Source: Seleniivibrio woodruffii
GTDB taxonomy: Bacteria > Chrysiogenota > Deferribacteres > Deferribacterales > Geovibrionaceae
NCBI RefSeq assembly: GCF_004339245.1
Contig: NZ_SMGG01000004.1
Location: 669,351-733,350, forward strand
DNA length: 64,000 nucleotides
Direction: 5' to 3'
Position 1 is the first letter of the stretch; each line of letters begins with the position of its first letter. The notes below the pieces were generated by a model. The model did no database searches, was not told the DNA's origin, and worked only from the letters and a program-made list of their open reading frames with translations. The translations under genes were made by a program, and so were the position numbers. Positions 53,499 to 61,414 of the stretch are shown here, one piece after another.

Positions 53499-54722
53499 TC
53501 AGCTGATCGAACATACCCTGTTGCGGCCTTCGTGTTTGGCTGTGTATAGAAGGTCGTCTGCGGCGGAGATCATGTCGTCCAGCCCCTTGCCGTAGCTGGA
53601 GCAGACACCGATGCTCACCGTCACCGATATGCTGATGCTGTTATAATTTATCACAGTGTCCTGAATTGCTCTTCGCATGCCGTCGAAATAGCCTTCGTCT
53701 GCGCCCGGTTCTTTGTATATACAGAACTCCTCGCCGCCGAAACGGGACACCAGTCCGCCTGAACCCACATAGTCGGATATGACAGCGGATATCTTTTTGA
53801 GAACGAAATCTCCCACGTCGTGACCGTAGGAATCGTTTATCTTTTTAAAATGGTCGATGTCCAGAACAGCTATGCTCTTGGACTTTTCAACATCAAAAAC
53901 GTCCGCCATATGCATAAAGAAGTACCTGCGGTTGTAAAGTCCTGTCAGATAGTCCTTATACGACATATCTCTGATATGGTCTATCAGCATAAGGGTCTGA
54001 AGGTTCTGATTCACCCTGCAATAGAACTGTTCGGGGCTGAAAGGTTTCAGCAGGAAGTCGTTTGCGCCGTATTTTATGAACTTGGCCGAGAGCTCCGCCG
54101 TTCCCTCACGGGACATGCCTATGAAAGCCACACGGTCCTTTGTAAATTTTTTACGGATGAGCCGCACCAGATCGAAACCGGATATCTCCGGCATCAGATA
54201 GTCGGCAATGACAATTTTCAGATTCTCAAGTTTAAGGGCGAGTTCGAAGGCCTCCTTGCCGGATTCGCAGGTGTGAACACGGAAAAGATGCGCCGAAAGA
54301 AGCGCCTTGATGCGGCTTCGCATGAGCCTTGAGTCATCGGCAACGATGACGTCTATGCTCCTGTTAAGCATCATCTGCTTAAGCATCTTCGCAATATATA
54401 TATCACTGTCTGGATCTTTTTTCAGAACGTAGTCGACTATGTTCTTCTTCCATATCTTCTCACGAAGCTGTTCGTCATAGTCGCCGGTATAGACTATTGA
54501 AGGGATCTTTCTGTCCTGCGCAAAATCCACCATCCCCGCCTGAACGGCATCGGGAAGGTTAAGGTCTATGACCGCAGCAAAATATGTGCAGGACGAAACG
54601 TATGCCACAGCATCAGCATATGTCACTGCGTGGTCAACCTCCAGCCCCGTCTCAATTTCAATACGCTTTTTGAGCAGGGTGCCGAGAATATTACTGTCTT
54701 CAACTACAAGTATTCTTTCCAT
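53499..54722 (-). CDS. Double-receiver diguanylate cyclase (REC-REC-GGDEF)
   Basis: A 407-residue soluble protein, PleD-like. Receiver 1 (1-120) has VVEDSN and AAVIDLNLPD. Receiver 2 (about 130-245) has VVADDSR and IVIADYLMPE with a phospho-acceptor Asp. The C-terminal GGDEF domain (about 250-407) has DYLTGLYNRRYFF and the catalytic RFGGEEF, so it should make c-di-GMP. The RxxD inhibitory site that usually precedes GGEEF is not present (YVGSGGLVSRF), so product feedback may be absent. An ATTGTATAC motif lies about 50 bp upstream. Confidence 0.92.
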   Translation of the reverse strand: MERILVVEDSNILGTLLKKRIEIETGLEVDHAVTYADAVAYVSSCTYFAAVIDLNLPDAVQAGMVDFAQDRKIPSIVYTGDYDEQLREKIWKKNIVDYVLKKDPDSDIYIAKMLKQMMLNRSIDVIVADDSRLMRSRIKALLSAHLFRVHTCESGKEAFELALKLENLKIVIADYLMPEISGFDLVRLIRKKFTKDRVAFIGMSREGTAELSAKFIKYGANDFLLKPFSPEQFYCRVNQNLQTLMLIDHIRDMSYKDYLTGLYNRRYFFMHMADVFDVEKSKSIAVLDIDHFKKINDSYGHDVGDFVLKKISAVISDYVGSGGLVSRFGGEEFCIYKEPGADEGYFDGMRRAIQDTVINYNSISISVTVSIGVCSSYGKGLDDMISAADDLLYTAKHEGRNRVCSIS

Positions 54723-54780
54723 ACGAACCTATATAAATAACTCGCTAAAAATAATTAGCAGAAATAATAAAATTGTATAC

Positions 54781-55296
54781 CTAAATCTGACCCTTGTTCT
54801 TAAAATTAAGAACCTGCTCGCTGATTCCCTTCATCACAGCGTTGACTGTTTTTATGTCTTTTTTATCGTGAACACCGAAAAGCCCTGTCAGTATAGCATA
54901 ATAATCGCTTAAAAGTGATTCGTGGATTTTTTTACCCTCAGGCGTGGATGATATTTTTTTCATACGCTTGTCATCGCCGGATTTCACCGTGATGATGTAT
55001 CCGGAGCTTTCAAGCCCCTTTATCACCGAAGAGACAGTGGCTCTGGAGATTCCCATGTGATCGGCCAGTTCATAGGGAAAGAGTCCGTCGGGGCGTGAAA
55101 TGAGAACGGAAAGGGCAATGTATCTGCTCTGGGAGAGATTGTTCTTTGCGAAAAATTTCTCCACCTCAACCAGAACATCGCCGGATGCCTTCAGAATGCC
55201 CAAAAGTGCAATAACCGCAGAGGCATCCACCGACTTGTCGTCAGCTGAGGTAAGTTTTATCATTTTTTTATCAGGAAGTTCTTTCAGCAAAAACAT
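54781..55296 (-). CDS. MarR family transcriptional regulator
   Basis: A 171-residue winged-helix regulator. The recognition part is FPYELADHMGISRATVSSVI, then GLESSGYIITVKSGDDKRMKKISSTPEGK, which is the MarR wing. The upstream 62-bp gap contains the AT-rich GGTAATATATAATC, possibly a promoter or its own operator. Targets are not evident; it sits between two c-di-GMP genes on the same strand. Confidence 0.88.
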   Translation of the reverse strand: MFLLKELPDKKMIKLTSADDKSVDASAVIALLGILKASGDVLVEVEKFFAKNNLSQSRYIALSVLISRPDGLFPYELADHMGISRATVSSVIKGLESSGYIITVKSGDDKRMKKISSTPEGKKIHESLLSDYYAILTGLFGVHDKKDIKTVNAVMKGISEQVLNFKNKGQI

Positions 55297-55358
55297 TGAT
55301 TCACCCTTTTTGATTATATATTACCATACATTTTAACCTGAAAAGGGGAAAAAGAAAT

Positions 55359-56243
55359 TCAGAGAACCGAACGCACCGTATTTTTACCCGCCAGTTTGGC
55401 CATGCTGACAGCTATCTCAGCTCTGGAAACCGTGTTTTCGTAGCCTTCGTCCTTGGTCGACACCTGCGAACAGCCGAAGCTGGCAGTCAGGCTCATCTTA
55501 CCCGAAGGGGTGGTGATGTGGCTCTTTTGAAGAACCTCCCTCAGTCTCTCCGCAAGGGTTTCAGCACCCTTGACATCGGTGTCGGGCAGCAGAACGGAAA
55601 ACTTGTCGCCCCCCAGTCTCGCTATAACATCCGACTGGCGAAGCACCCTGCGCAAAACTGCCGCAATATGCACCAAAAGGGAATCGCCCACCTTCTGACC
55701 GAATTTTTCCAGAGTCTCCCTGTAGCCGTCCATATCGACAGATATGACTGAATAGGTTCTGAAGGTTCTCAGGAATCTGTGGTAAAAGCTGTTAAGCTCG
55801 GTTATGAAAAAACTGCGTGAATACACACCCGTAAGCGGATCGGCGAATGAAGTTTCCTTCAGTTTGTTCTCCGTCTCCTTCTGTTCGGTGATATCCCTGG
55901 CAAGCCATATCACGCATTTTCTGTTTTCGAAGTCAAACGGGGCAACCCTCGCCTCAAACCACACTTTGCAGGGTTCCGCACCACCCACACGGCAGACGGT
56001 CTCCTCAAGGTCATATTCGTAAACACCGGGTTCGTTTGCGGAGATGGTCTCACGGATTATCCCTAAAAACCTGTCGGCGAGCGAACGGTCAATAACTTCA
56101 TATATATTTCTGCCGATAAGATTTTTTCCGTCACCTGCCCCTCTGCCGATAACATCGATATAGTCCCCGTTCTCGGAAAAAACATATACCGGATCAGGCA
56201 GTGCGTTCACGGCGGCAAAAATAAAATCGCTGCTCTTACTCAT
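55359..56243 (-). CDS. PAS-GGDEF protein with a degenerate GGDKF active site
   Basis: A 294-residue protein with a PAS domain (about 5-120, with NALPDPVYVFSENGDYIDV and the PAC-like VIWLARDITEQKE) and a GGDEF domain. The signature reads RLGGDKF, with Lys in place of the catalytic Glu, so cyclase activity is probably lost or low. The inhibitory site RQSD (RxxD) five residues upstream is intact, so it may act as a c-di-GMP receptor. The start at 56243 is preferred; an ATG at 56261 gives six more residues. It is divergent from the CSS-EAL gene. Confidence 0.85.
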   Translation of the reverse strand: MSKSSDFIFAAVNALPDPVYVFSENGDYIDVIGRGAGDGKNLIGRNIYEVIDRSLADRFLGIIRETISANEPGVYEYDLEETVCRVGGAEPCKVWFEARVAPFDFENRKCVIWLARDITEQKETENKLKETSFADPLTGVYSRSFFITELNSFYHRFLRTFRTYSVISVDMDGYRETLEKFGQKVGDSLLVHIAAVLRRVLRQSDVIARLGGDKFSVLLPDTDVKGAETLAERLREVLQKSHITTPSGKMSLTASFGCSQVSTKDEGYENTVSRAEIAVSMAKLAGKNTVRSVL

Positions 56244-56412
56244 CCCGTCAACTCTCCACATTTTTAATCGAGCTTAATTGAATTAAGGGATTTTATCAAT
56301 CCAATATGATATACTACACAAAAATAGTCGGATTTTAGTGTTAAGATTGTAAGAAACGCATATATATTTGACATGATATGGTATTATCAGATATTCCATT
56401 ATTGGCAGGGCT

Positions 56413-57978
56413 ATGAACTTTATTTTCAGATTTTTGAATAAAAAACATTCAATATCGTTGCTTATATTTTTCTTTTCAGTATTCCTGTTCGCTTTTTTCA
56501 CAGGGGGTGCAGTCCCTGTCATTCTTGAGAACTATAAACAAAAAAACGGCAACTACGCATATAAATACATCGGCGAAATGGACAGAGTCTCCGCCGACAT
56601 CGCCGCCACACTCAAAAAACTCAACTCACTGAAACTTGATGAGTGCAGCGACGAAATGATAAAACAGATGCGTTTCGCTCAGTTTGAGTCCAAATATATC
56701 AAAGATATAGGCTTCAGCAAAAACAACAAACTCCTCTGCACATCAGGGCTGGGGAAACTGGATAAACCTTTCGACGAACTTCCCGCAGATCTTACAACAC
56801 CGGGCGGTTCACTGGTCTGGCTTAAAGTTCCTATAAAGCTGTTCAATTTCGAAAAATACGCCCACGTTGTCCGCACGGGAAGCTACAATGCCGTGTTCAA
56901 CACCAGTGAGATAGACAGAGCCGACATCAGTGCGTCGAACATAGCCATATATGTAATGCAGAAGGATAAACCGCCCTATTTCTACGGCGGCAATAGAGAT
57001 CTGACAGTTGACTCTGTCACCGACGGACAGGCCATTTATGACATGAAGGGCATGAAAACTGTCCTCTGCTCCACCTCCTCAAACATCTGTGCCGCAGTTT
57101 ATATATCCTATTCTGACATAATCCAGAAAGAGGCCTCGCTCATCTTCGGAATCGTAATGCTCTCCGCAATAAGCACCATCTTCGTGATGAAGTATCTCTA
57201 CGACACCCTGAACAGGTTCAAAGGATTCCGTAACCGCTTCAAGCGTGGACTGACGCCGGAAAAGATACTCTGCTACTACCAGCCCATCGTTGAACTGAAA
57301 ACATCCAGACTCATCGGATGCGAAGTTCTCTGCCGCTGGGTGGATTTTGACGGAAGGGTTGCCTCCCCAATCGAGTTTCTCGGAATAGTTAAGGAACTTC
57401 AGAAAACAAAAGAATTTACGCAGATAATAATCGATAAGGCGTTTGCGGAGCTGACCCCTGTCATAAGCGATATCCCCGCATTCAAAATATCGTTCAACAT
57501 CTTCCCTTCTGATTTCCGGACGGAAACAATTGTGGATATGGTCGGAAAATACAGGGAGGAGCATCCTCAGCTCACCATAAATCTGGAGCTGACAGAGGAT
57601 GAACTTATTGAGCTGGCAAAGGTTTCTGCCGCAATTGACGAACTGAGGGCAAAGGGATATGTGATATCCATAGACGATTTCGGAACCGGATATTCCAGCC
57701 TCTCATACCTGCGTGACATAAATGCGGACTATATCAAAATCGACCGCTCATTCGTAAAAGAGATAGAGCATGGCTCCATAAAATCGAACCTGATCCCCAA
57801 TATAGTAAATATTGCCAACGACATAGGCACTCAGGTCATAGTCGAAGGCATCGAAAAACGGGAGCAGATCGACTATCTCATCTCCTATAACGTTCTTTAC
57901 GGTCAGGGCTATATCTTCGGAAGACCATGCCCTGCCGAAGAATTTTCAAAACTTGTCTGCGGAGACAGACTCTGCTGA
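56413..57978 (+). CDS. CSS-motif EAL phosphodiesterase
   Basis: A 521-residue membrane protein with a helix at about 15-35, a periplasmic domain of about 200 residues, a second helix near 240-258 and an EAL domain (about 280-521). The periplasmic part contains CSTSS then C (VLCSTSSNICAAV), the CSS redox motif of PdeB/PdeC-like proteins. The EAL domain is intact: GCEVLCRW (E-x-L), INLELTE, DDFGTGYSSL, YIKIDRSF and IVEGIE. It should degrade c-di-GMP depending on the periplasmic thiol state. It is upstream of the ribB riboswitch. Confidence 0.9.
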   Translation: MNFIFRFLNKKHSISLLIFFFSVFLFAFFTGGAVPVILENYKQKNGNYAYKYIGEMDRVSADIAATLKKLNSLKLDECSDEMIKQMRFAQFESKYIKDIGFSKNNKLLCTSGLGKLDKPFDELPADLTTPGGSLVWLKVPIKLFNFEKYAHVVRTGSYNAVFNTSEIDRADISASNIAIYVMQKDKPPYFYGGNRDLTVDSVTDGQAIYDMKGMKTVLCSTSSNICAAVYISYSDIIQKEASLIFGIVMLSAISTIFVMKYLYDTLNRFKGFRNRFKRGLTPEKILCYYQPIVELKTSRLIGCEVLCRWVDFDGRVASPIEFLGIVKELQKTKEFTQIIIDKAFAELTPVISDIPAFKISFNIFPSDFRTETIVDMVGKYREEHPQLTINLELTEDELIELAKVSAAIDELRAKGYVISIDDFGTGYSSLSYLRDINADYIKIDRSFVKEIEHGSIKSNLIPNIVNIANDIGTQVIVEGIEKREQIDYLISYNVLYGQGYIFGRPCPAEEFSKLVCGDRLC

Positions 57979-57979
57979 C

Positions 57980-58008
57980 TTGCATTTTCTGAACAAAAGC
58001 AGTATATT
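57980..58008 (+). promoter_or_regulatory. Promoter of the ribB riboswitch transcript
   Basis: TTGCAT (57980-57985) and TATATT (58003-58008) are separated by 17 bp. Transcription would start near 58015, immediately before the FMN aptamer. Confidence 0.7.
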
Positions 58009-58017
58009 GGTTTTATT

Positions 58018-58147
58018 CTCAGGGCGGGGTGCAATTCCCCACCGGCGGTAATCCTTTTCAGGTAGCCCGCGAGCGTCTGCCAAAAGCAGAGTCAGCAGAT
58101 ACGGTTAGATTCCGTAGCCGACGGTCATAGTCCGGATGGAAGAGATT
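58018..58147 (+). ncRNA. FMN riboswitch (RFN element)
   Basis: The conserved blocks of the RFN aptamer are present in order: AGGGCGGGGTGCAATTCCCC, ACCGGCGGTAATCC, AGCCCGCGAGCG, the GATACGGTTAGATTCCG block, and CCGACGGTCATAGTCCGGAT then GGAAGAGA. It precedes ribB. The P1 5' strand TCAGGGC (58019-58025) is complementary to GCCCTGA (58195-58201), just upstream of the AAGGAG ribosome-binding site. Translational control is therefore likely. No U-run terminator lies between the aptamer and ribB. Confidence 0.96.
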
Positions 58148-58219
58148 TTTTGAATGTGTCACGTTTTCGCGTGGCTATCTGACTCTCCGCATCAGCCCTG
58201 ATTCATGAAGGAGAAGAAC

Positions 58220-58849
58220 ATGAATCAGAAAACCTTATCTATTTTCGGCAACTCAACTGAACGAATGGAAAAAGCCATCGCCGCCCTTAAGGCAGGTGAA
58301 GGTATCATCGTTGTTGACGATGAGAACAGAGAGAACGAAGGCGACCTCATCTATCCCGCAGAATCACTTACCTCCGCACAGATGGCAAGGCTCATAAGAG
58401 ACTGCAGCGGAATCGTCTGCGTCTGCATCACCGAGGAAAAACGGAAAGAACTCGGACTTGAAATGATGTCCAGAAATAACAGAAGCCAGTTCGGAACGGC
58501 ATTCACCGTATCTGTGGAGGCCGCAGAGGGTGTTACAACGGGCGTTTCCGCCTCAGACAGGGTAACCACCGTCCATGCTGTTTTAAACGGCGCAGATCTG
58601 GCATCTCCCGGCCACGTCTTCCCCCTTGTCGCCCGTGAAGGCGGAGTCCACGAAAGGGACGGACACACAGAGGCAACAGTGGATATGATGAAACTGGCAG
58701 GCTATCAGCCTTGCGGGGTTCTCTGCGAGCTGACAAACCCCGACGGCACAATGATGAAACTGCCCCAGATCCTCGAATATGCCGAGCAGAACAGCTTTAC
58801 GGTAATATCCATCGAAGATATCAAGGAATATATCGGCGTACATGCATAG
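58220..58849 (+). CDS. ribB: 3,4-dihydroxy-2-butanone 4-phosphate synthase
   Basis: A 209-residue enzyme of riboflavin synthesis converting ribulose 5-phosphate. The metal-binding and active-site motifs are [29 protein letters not shown], and [17 protein letters not shown]. It has no GTP cyclohydrolase II domain, so it is RibB rather than RibBA. The start at 58220 follows AAGGAG; an ATG at 58205 lies upstream of that site. It is controlled by the FMN riboswitch and ended by a terminator, so it is monocistronic. Confidence 0.95.
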   Translation: MNQKTLSIFGNSTERMEKAIAALKAGEGIIVVDDENRENEGDLIYPAESLTSAQMARLIRDCSGIVCVCITEEKRKELGLEMMSRNNRSQFGTAFTVSVEAAEGVTTGVSASDRVTTVHAVLNGADLASPGHVFPLVAREGGVHERDGHTEATVDMMKLAGYQPCGVLCELTNPDGTMMKLPQILEYAEQNSFTVISIEDIKEYIGVHA

Positions 58850-58851
58850 TC

Positions 58852-58877
58852 AGGCGGGCGAAAGCCCGCCTTTTTTT
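58852..58877 (+). terminator. Rho-independent terminator after ribB
   Basis: AGGCGGGC (58852-58859) pairs with GCCCGCCT (58864-58871), followed by T residues. It overlaps the 3' end of the convergent EAL gene by two bases. Confidence 0.92.
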
Positions 58878-59928
58878 ATATCTGTCTTAAAGGCTCGGAA
58901 GATGGTTTTCCGAAATAATACCCCTGCGCATAGTCTATGCCCAAAGCCCTGAACCATTCAAACTCATCCGCAGTCTCTATTCCTTCCGCCAGAACACTGC
59001 ATCCGGCCTCTTTCGCCATCGAAACGAGTGCCCTTGCAACCGACTGCTTCATGACATTCCTGTGCACATCACGCACAAGCTCCATATCTATTTTAATTAT
59101 ATCCGGACTGAGGCTGGCAAACAGGTTCAGCGATGAATACCCGCTGCCGACATCGTCCATCGCAGTTCTGAATCCTTTATCCTTATAAAACCTGAGAATA
59201 TTCTGCAAATGCTCAGAGCTGTCTACTTTTTCGGTCTCCACCACCTCAAAAACGATGGTGGAAGGATCAAACTCAAGCTGATTTGCCCATTTAACGGTAT
59301 CCTTCAGGCAAAATTCCGGGTTATAGATTGATGTAGGCAGGAAATTCACGAAAATATTCCTGCTTATGTTCTTAACAGCCGCCGTTTTGATGGCAGTCTC
59401 TCTGCACTGTCTGTCCAGATTGAAGAGCATCCCTGTTTTTGCCGCCGCATCAAACATCTTTCCGGGACTCATTATGCTCATATCCGGCAGAACACCTCTG
59501 GAAAGGCATTCATAGCCATAAATACTCATGGTCGCAGTGTCAATTATCGGCTGAAAATGAACCGTGAACGAACCGTTCTCAAGTATCCATATCAGATCCT
59601 TTGAAAGTATCAGAGTGTTCCATGAGTCAAGGGATTTGGCAGCTGAAGCCTTCCCGAAATCAAGCGCCTCATCTCTCCCTAGGGGCAGAATGCTGATATT
59701 CCTCTTCTCAAGCTCGGTCAGCGAAGCATCCGATGCGCACCTTTCAATGAACGCACTGAAACAGTACGTCTCAAAAACGATATAAGAGCCGAGTTTTTTG
59801 ACATCGTATGAGTCGGCCATCAGAATATTATAGATCTTATCAAGAATATATTCGTGTGATGCGCTGACATACACACTTTTCACCCCTTCCGGCACGTGGG
59901 GAACTTCAGTACATTTCGAACAGGCCAT
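58876..59928 (-). CDS. Soluble EAL-domain c-di-GMP phosphodiesterase
   Basis: A 350-residue cytoplasmic protein. The first 115 residues form an unrecognised domain starting MACSKC; it could be a partner-binding domain. The EAL domain follows: YGYECLSRG (E-x-L), NIFVNFLP, VFEVVETE, MDDVGSGYSS, IIKIDMELV and LAEGIE. The catalytic residues are present with small variations (DDVGSG for DDFGTG), so activity is likely. It is one of five c-di-GMP genes within 10 kb. Confidence 0.88.
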   Translation of the reverse strand: MACSKCTEVPHVPEGVKSVYVSASHEYILDKIYNILMADSYDVKKLGSYIVFETYCFSAFIERCASDASLTELEKRNISILPLGRDEALDFGKASAAKSLDSWNTLILSKDLIWILENGSFTVHFQPIIDTATMSIYGYECLSRGVLPDMSIMSPGKMFDAAAKTGMLFNLDRQCRETAIKTAAVKNISRNIFVNFLPTSIYNPEFCLKDTVKWANQLEFDPSTIVFEVVETEKVDSSEHLQNILRFYKDKGFRTAMDDVGSGYSSLNLFASLSPDIIKIDMELVRDVHRNVMKQSVARALVSMAKEAGCSVLAEGIETADEFEWFRALGIDYAQGYYFGKPSSEPLRQI

Positions 59929-59994
59929 TAAACACCTCTTGGTTGCAAATATTCAGTTCAGGTTCTATTATAACTTAAAATTTTGGGAGGAAAC

Positions 59995-60636
59995 ATGAAA
60001 TTTATAGCTGTCAACGGAAGTCCCAGAAAAAACTGGAATACCGCAATGCTTCTGGAAAGCGCTGTTGAAGGAGCCAGATCAAAAGGAGCTGATGCTGAGC
60101 TTGTTCATCTTTACGATATTGATTTCAAAGGATGCCACAGCTGTTTCGCCTGCAAACTGAACGCAGGCAAGAGCTACGGCAAATGTGCCGTCAACGACGG
60201 GCTGACAGAGCTTCTTAACAAGTTATACGAAGCTGATGCATTCGTGATAGGCTCACCCGTTTATTACGCAGACGTTACCGGAGAAACCCGCTCATTCATG
60301 GAGAGACTCTTCTATCCGTCAATGCTCTATGACAAAAGCTATTCAAGCATCTTTCCCCGTAAGATAAAAACAGGCTTCATCTACACAATGAACCAGAAAG
60401 AGGAAGCTATGGTACAGAGGGGATATGAGTATTTCTTCAACATGAACAAGGGCTACATGGCAAGAATTTTCGGAGCATCGGAATATATCACCGCCTGCAA
60501 CACATATCAGTTCAATGATTATTCAAAATATGAAACAGGCGCATTCGACATTGAGAGCAAAAAAGAGAGCAGAGAAAAGCAATTTCCTCTGGATAGACAG
60601 AAAGCTTTCGATTTCGGCGCATCCCTTGTAAGCTGA
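59995..60636 (+). CDS. Flavodoxin-like NAD(P)H-dependent FMN oxidoreductase
   Basis: A 213-residue protein with the flavodoxin-like fold. FIAVNGSPRKNWNTAMLLE is the FMN phosphate loop, and DAFVIGSPVYYADVTGETRSFMERL is the second FMN-contact region. A cysteine group GCHSCFACK followed by C (YGKC) recalls the compact Fe-S motif of iron-sulfur flavoproteins, but the spacing differs. The start at 59995 follows a strong GGAGG; a TTG at 59983 would precede it and is rejected. Confidence 0.85.
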   Translation: MKFIAVNGSPRKNWNTAMLLESAVEGARSKGADAELVHLYDIDFKGCHSCFACKLNAGKSYGKCAVNDGLTELLNKLYEADAFVIGSPVYYADVTGETRSFMERLFYPSMLYDKSYSSIFPRKIKTGFIYTMNQKEEAMVQRGYEYFFNMNKGYMARIFGASEYITACNTYQFNDYSKYETGAFDIESKKESREKQFPLDRQKAFDFGASLVS

Positions 60637-60642
60637 CAACGC

Positions 60643-60664
60643 GGGGGCTTCATGCCCCCTATTT
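60643..60664. terminator. Hairpin terminator between convergent genes
   Basis: GGGGGC (60643-60648) and GCCCCC (60654-60659) form a stem with a TTCAT loop, followed by TATTTTAAT. It ends the flavodoxin-like gene and overlaps the stop codon of the convergent lipoprotein gene. Confidence 0.75.
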
Positions 60665-61387
60665 TAATGAGGCAAGCTGTTTAGCCGCTTCAACAGCTGC
60701 AAGGCCTGCCGCAGGCTCAACAGGAGTTTTTGCGTCATTGTCGATATCATAATCAATAAACCCTTCCTTAACAACGCCGAACATGCTTCCGTTGATGGCC
60801 GCCGTGGCTATTTTCGCAGAGAGAACGACAGCATCCAGAAATGATCCGGGGCTGATCGGCGCATGTTTTATCTGGCCTTTGCCTGTAACAGGGGCAAGAA
60901 CGTATTCCCTGCCGTTCAAATATGCTTTCAGATTAAACTCTGTCTCAGCCTCCCAGAAATCGCCTGCGGAACCGTAACCGCTCCAGCCATCGTCATATAT
61001 CCCTATCTTTATCTTTGATATATTGCACTTAAGGCGTATGCTGCCGGCCTCCGGAACAGTGTCCTCTGAAAGAAGTTTGACTGTTACGCCTGTCTGCTGG
61101 AGCTGATTGAAAAAAGCGAATGCCGCACTCTGAACGGAAAGCTGAAGCATCTTCTCTCGCTCAGCTTTGGGAAATCCGCCGAAATAGGAAGGAACAGGCA
61201 TTCTCAGTATGCCCTGGTAGTGGGATACTTTGAGAAATGCATCGTTATATGTACAGCCCTCAGAATAGATAACCTTGCCGGCTAAACCGCTTCTCAGAGC
61301 CAGATCGGCAGGAGGAACCACAGTATCTTTGATATTCGCACAGGCAGTAAGAATTAATAATAAAGACAGAAGAAAACTGATTTTCAT
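60659..61387 (-). CDS. Putative lipoprotein of unknown function
   Basis: A 242-residue lipoprotein with signal MKISFLLSLLLILTAC (lipobox LTAC). The start at 61387 follows AGTGAGG; an ATG 12 bp upstream is less well placed. The mature part has no recognised domain. It contains a Cys in SEGCTYNDAFLKV, an even beta-rich core and a Gly-Tyr-Gly turn (YDDGWSGYGSAGDFWE). The last 40 residues are Ala-rich. It lies downstream of the diguanylate cyclase on the same strand, 27 bp away. Confidence 0.6.
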   Translation of the reverse strand: MKISFLLSLLLILTACANIKDTVVPPADLALRSGLAGKVIYSEGCTYNDAFLKVSHYQGILRMPVPSYFGGFPKAEREKMLQLSVQSAAFAFFNQLQQTGVTVKLLSEDTVPEAGSIRLKCNISKIKIGIYDDGWSGYGSAGDFWEAETEFNLKAYLNGREYVLAPVTGKGQIKHAPISPGSFLDAVVLSAKIATAAINGSMFGVVKEGFIDYDIDNDAKTPVEPAAGLAAVEAAKQLASLK

Positions 61388-61414
61388 AAAAAGCCTCACT
61401 TGAATAGTAAAGTA

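Noticed and set aside
59983..59994. TTG start at 59983 for the flavodoxin-like gene
   Set aside because: The ATG at 59995 has a strong GGAGG at normal spacing, and the added residues would be encoded by the ribosome-binding site itself.
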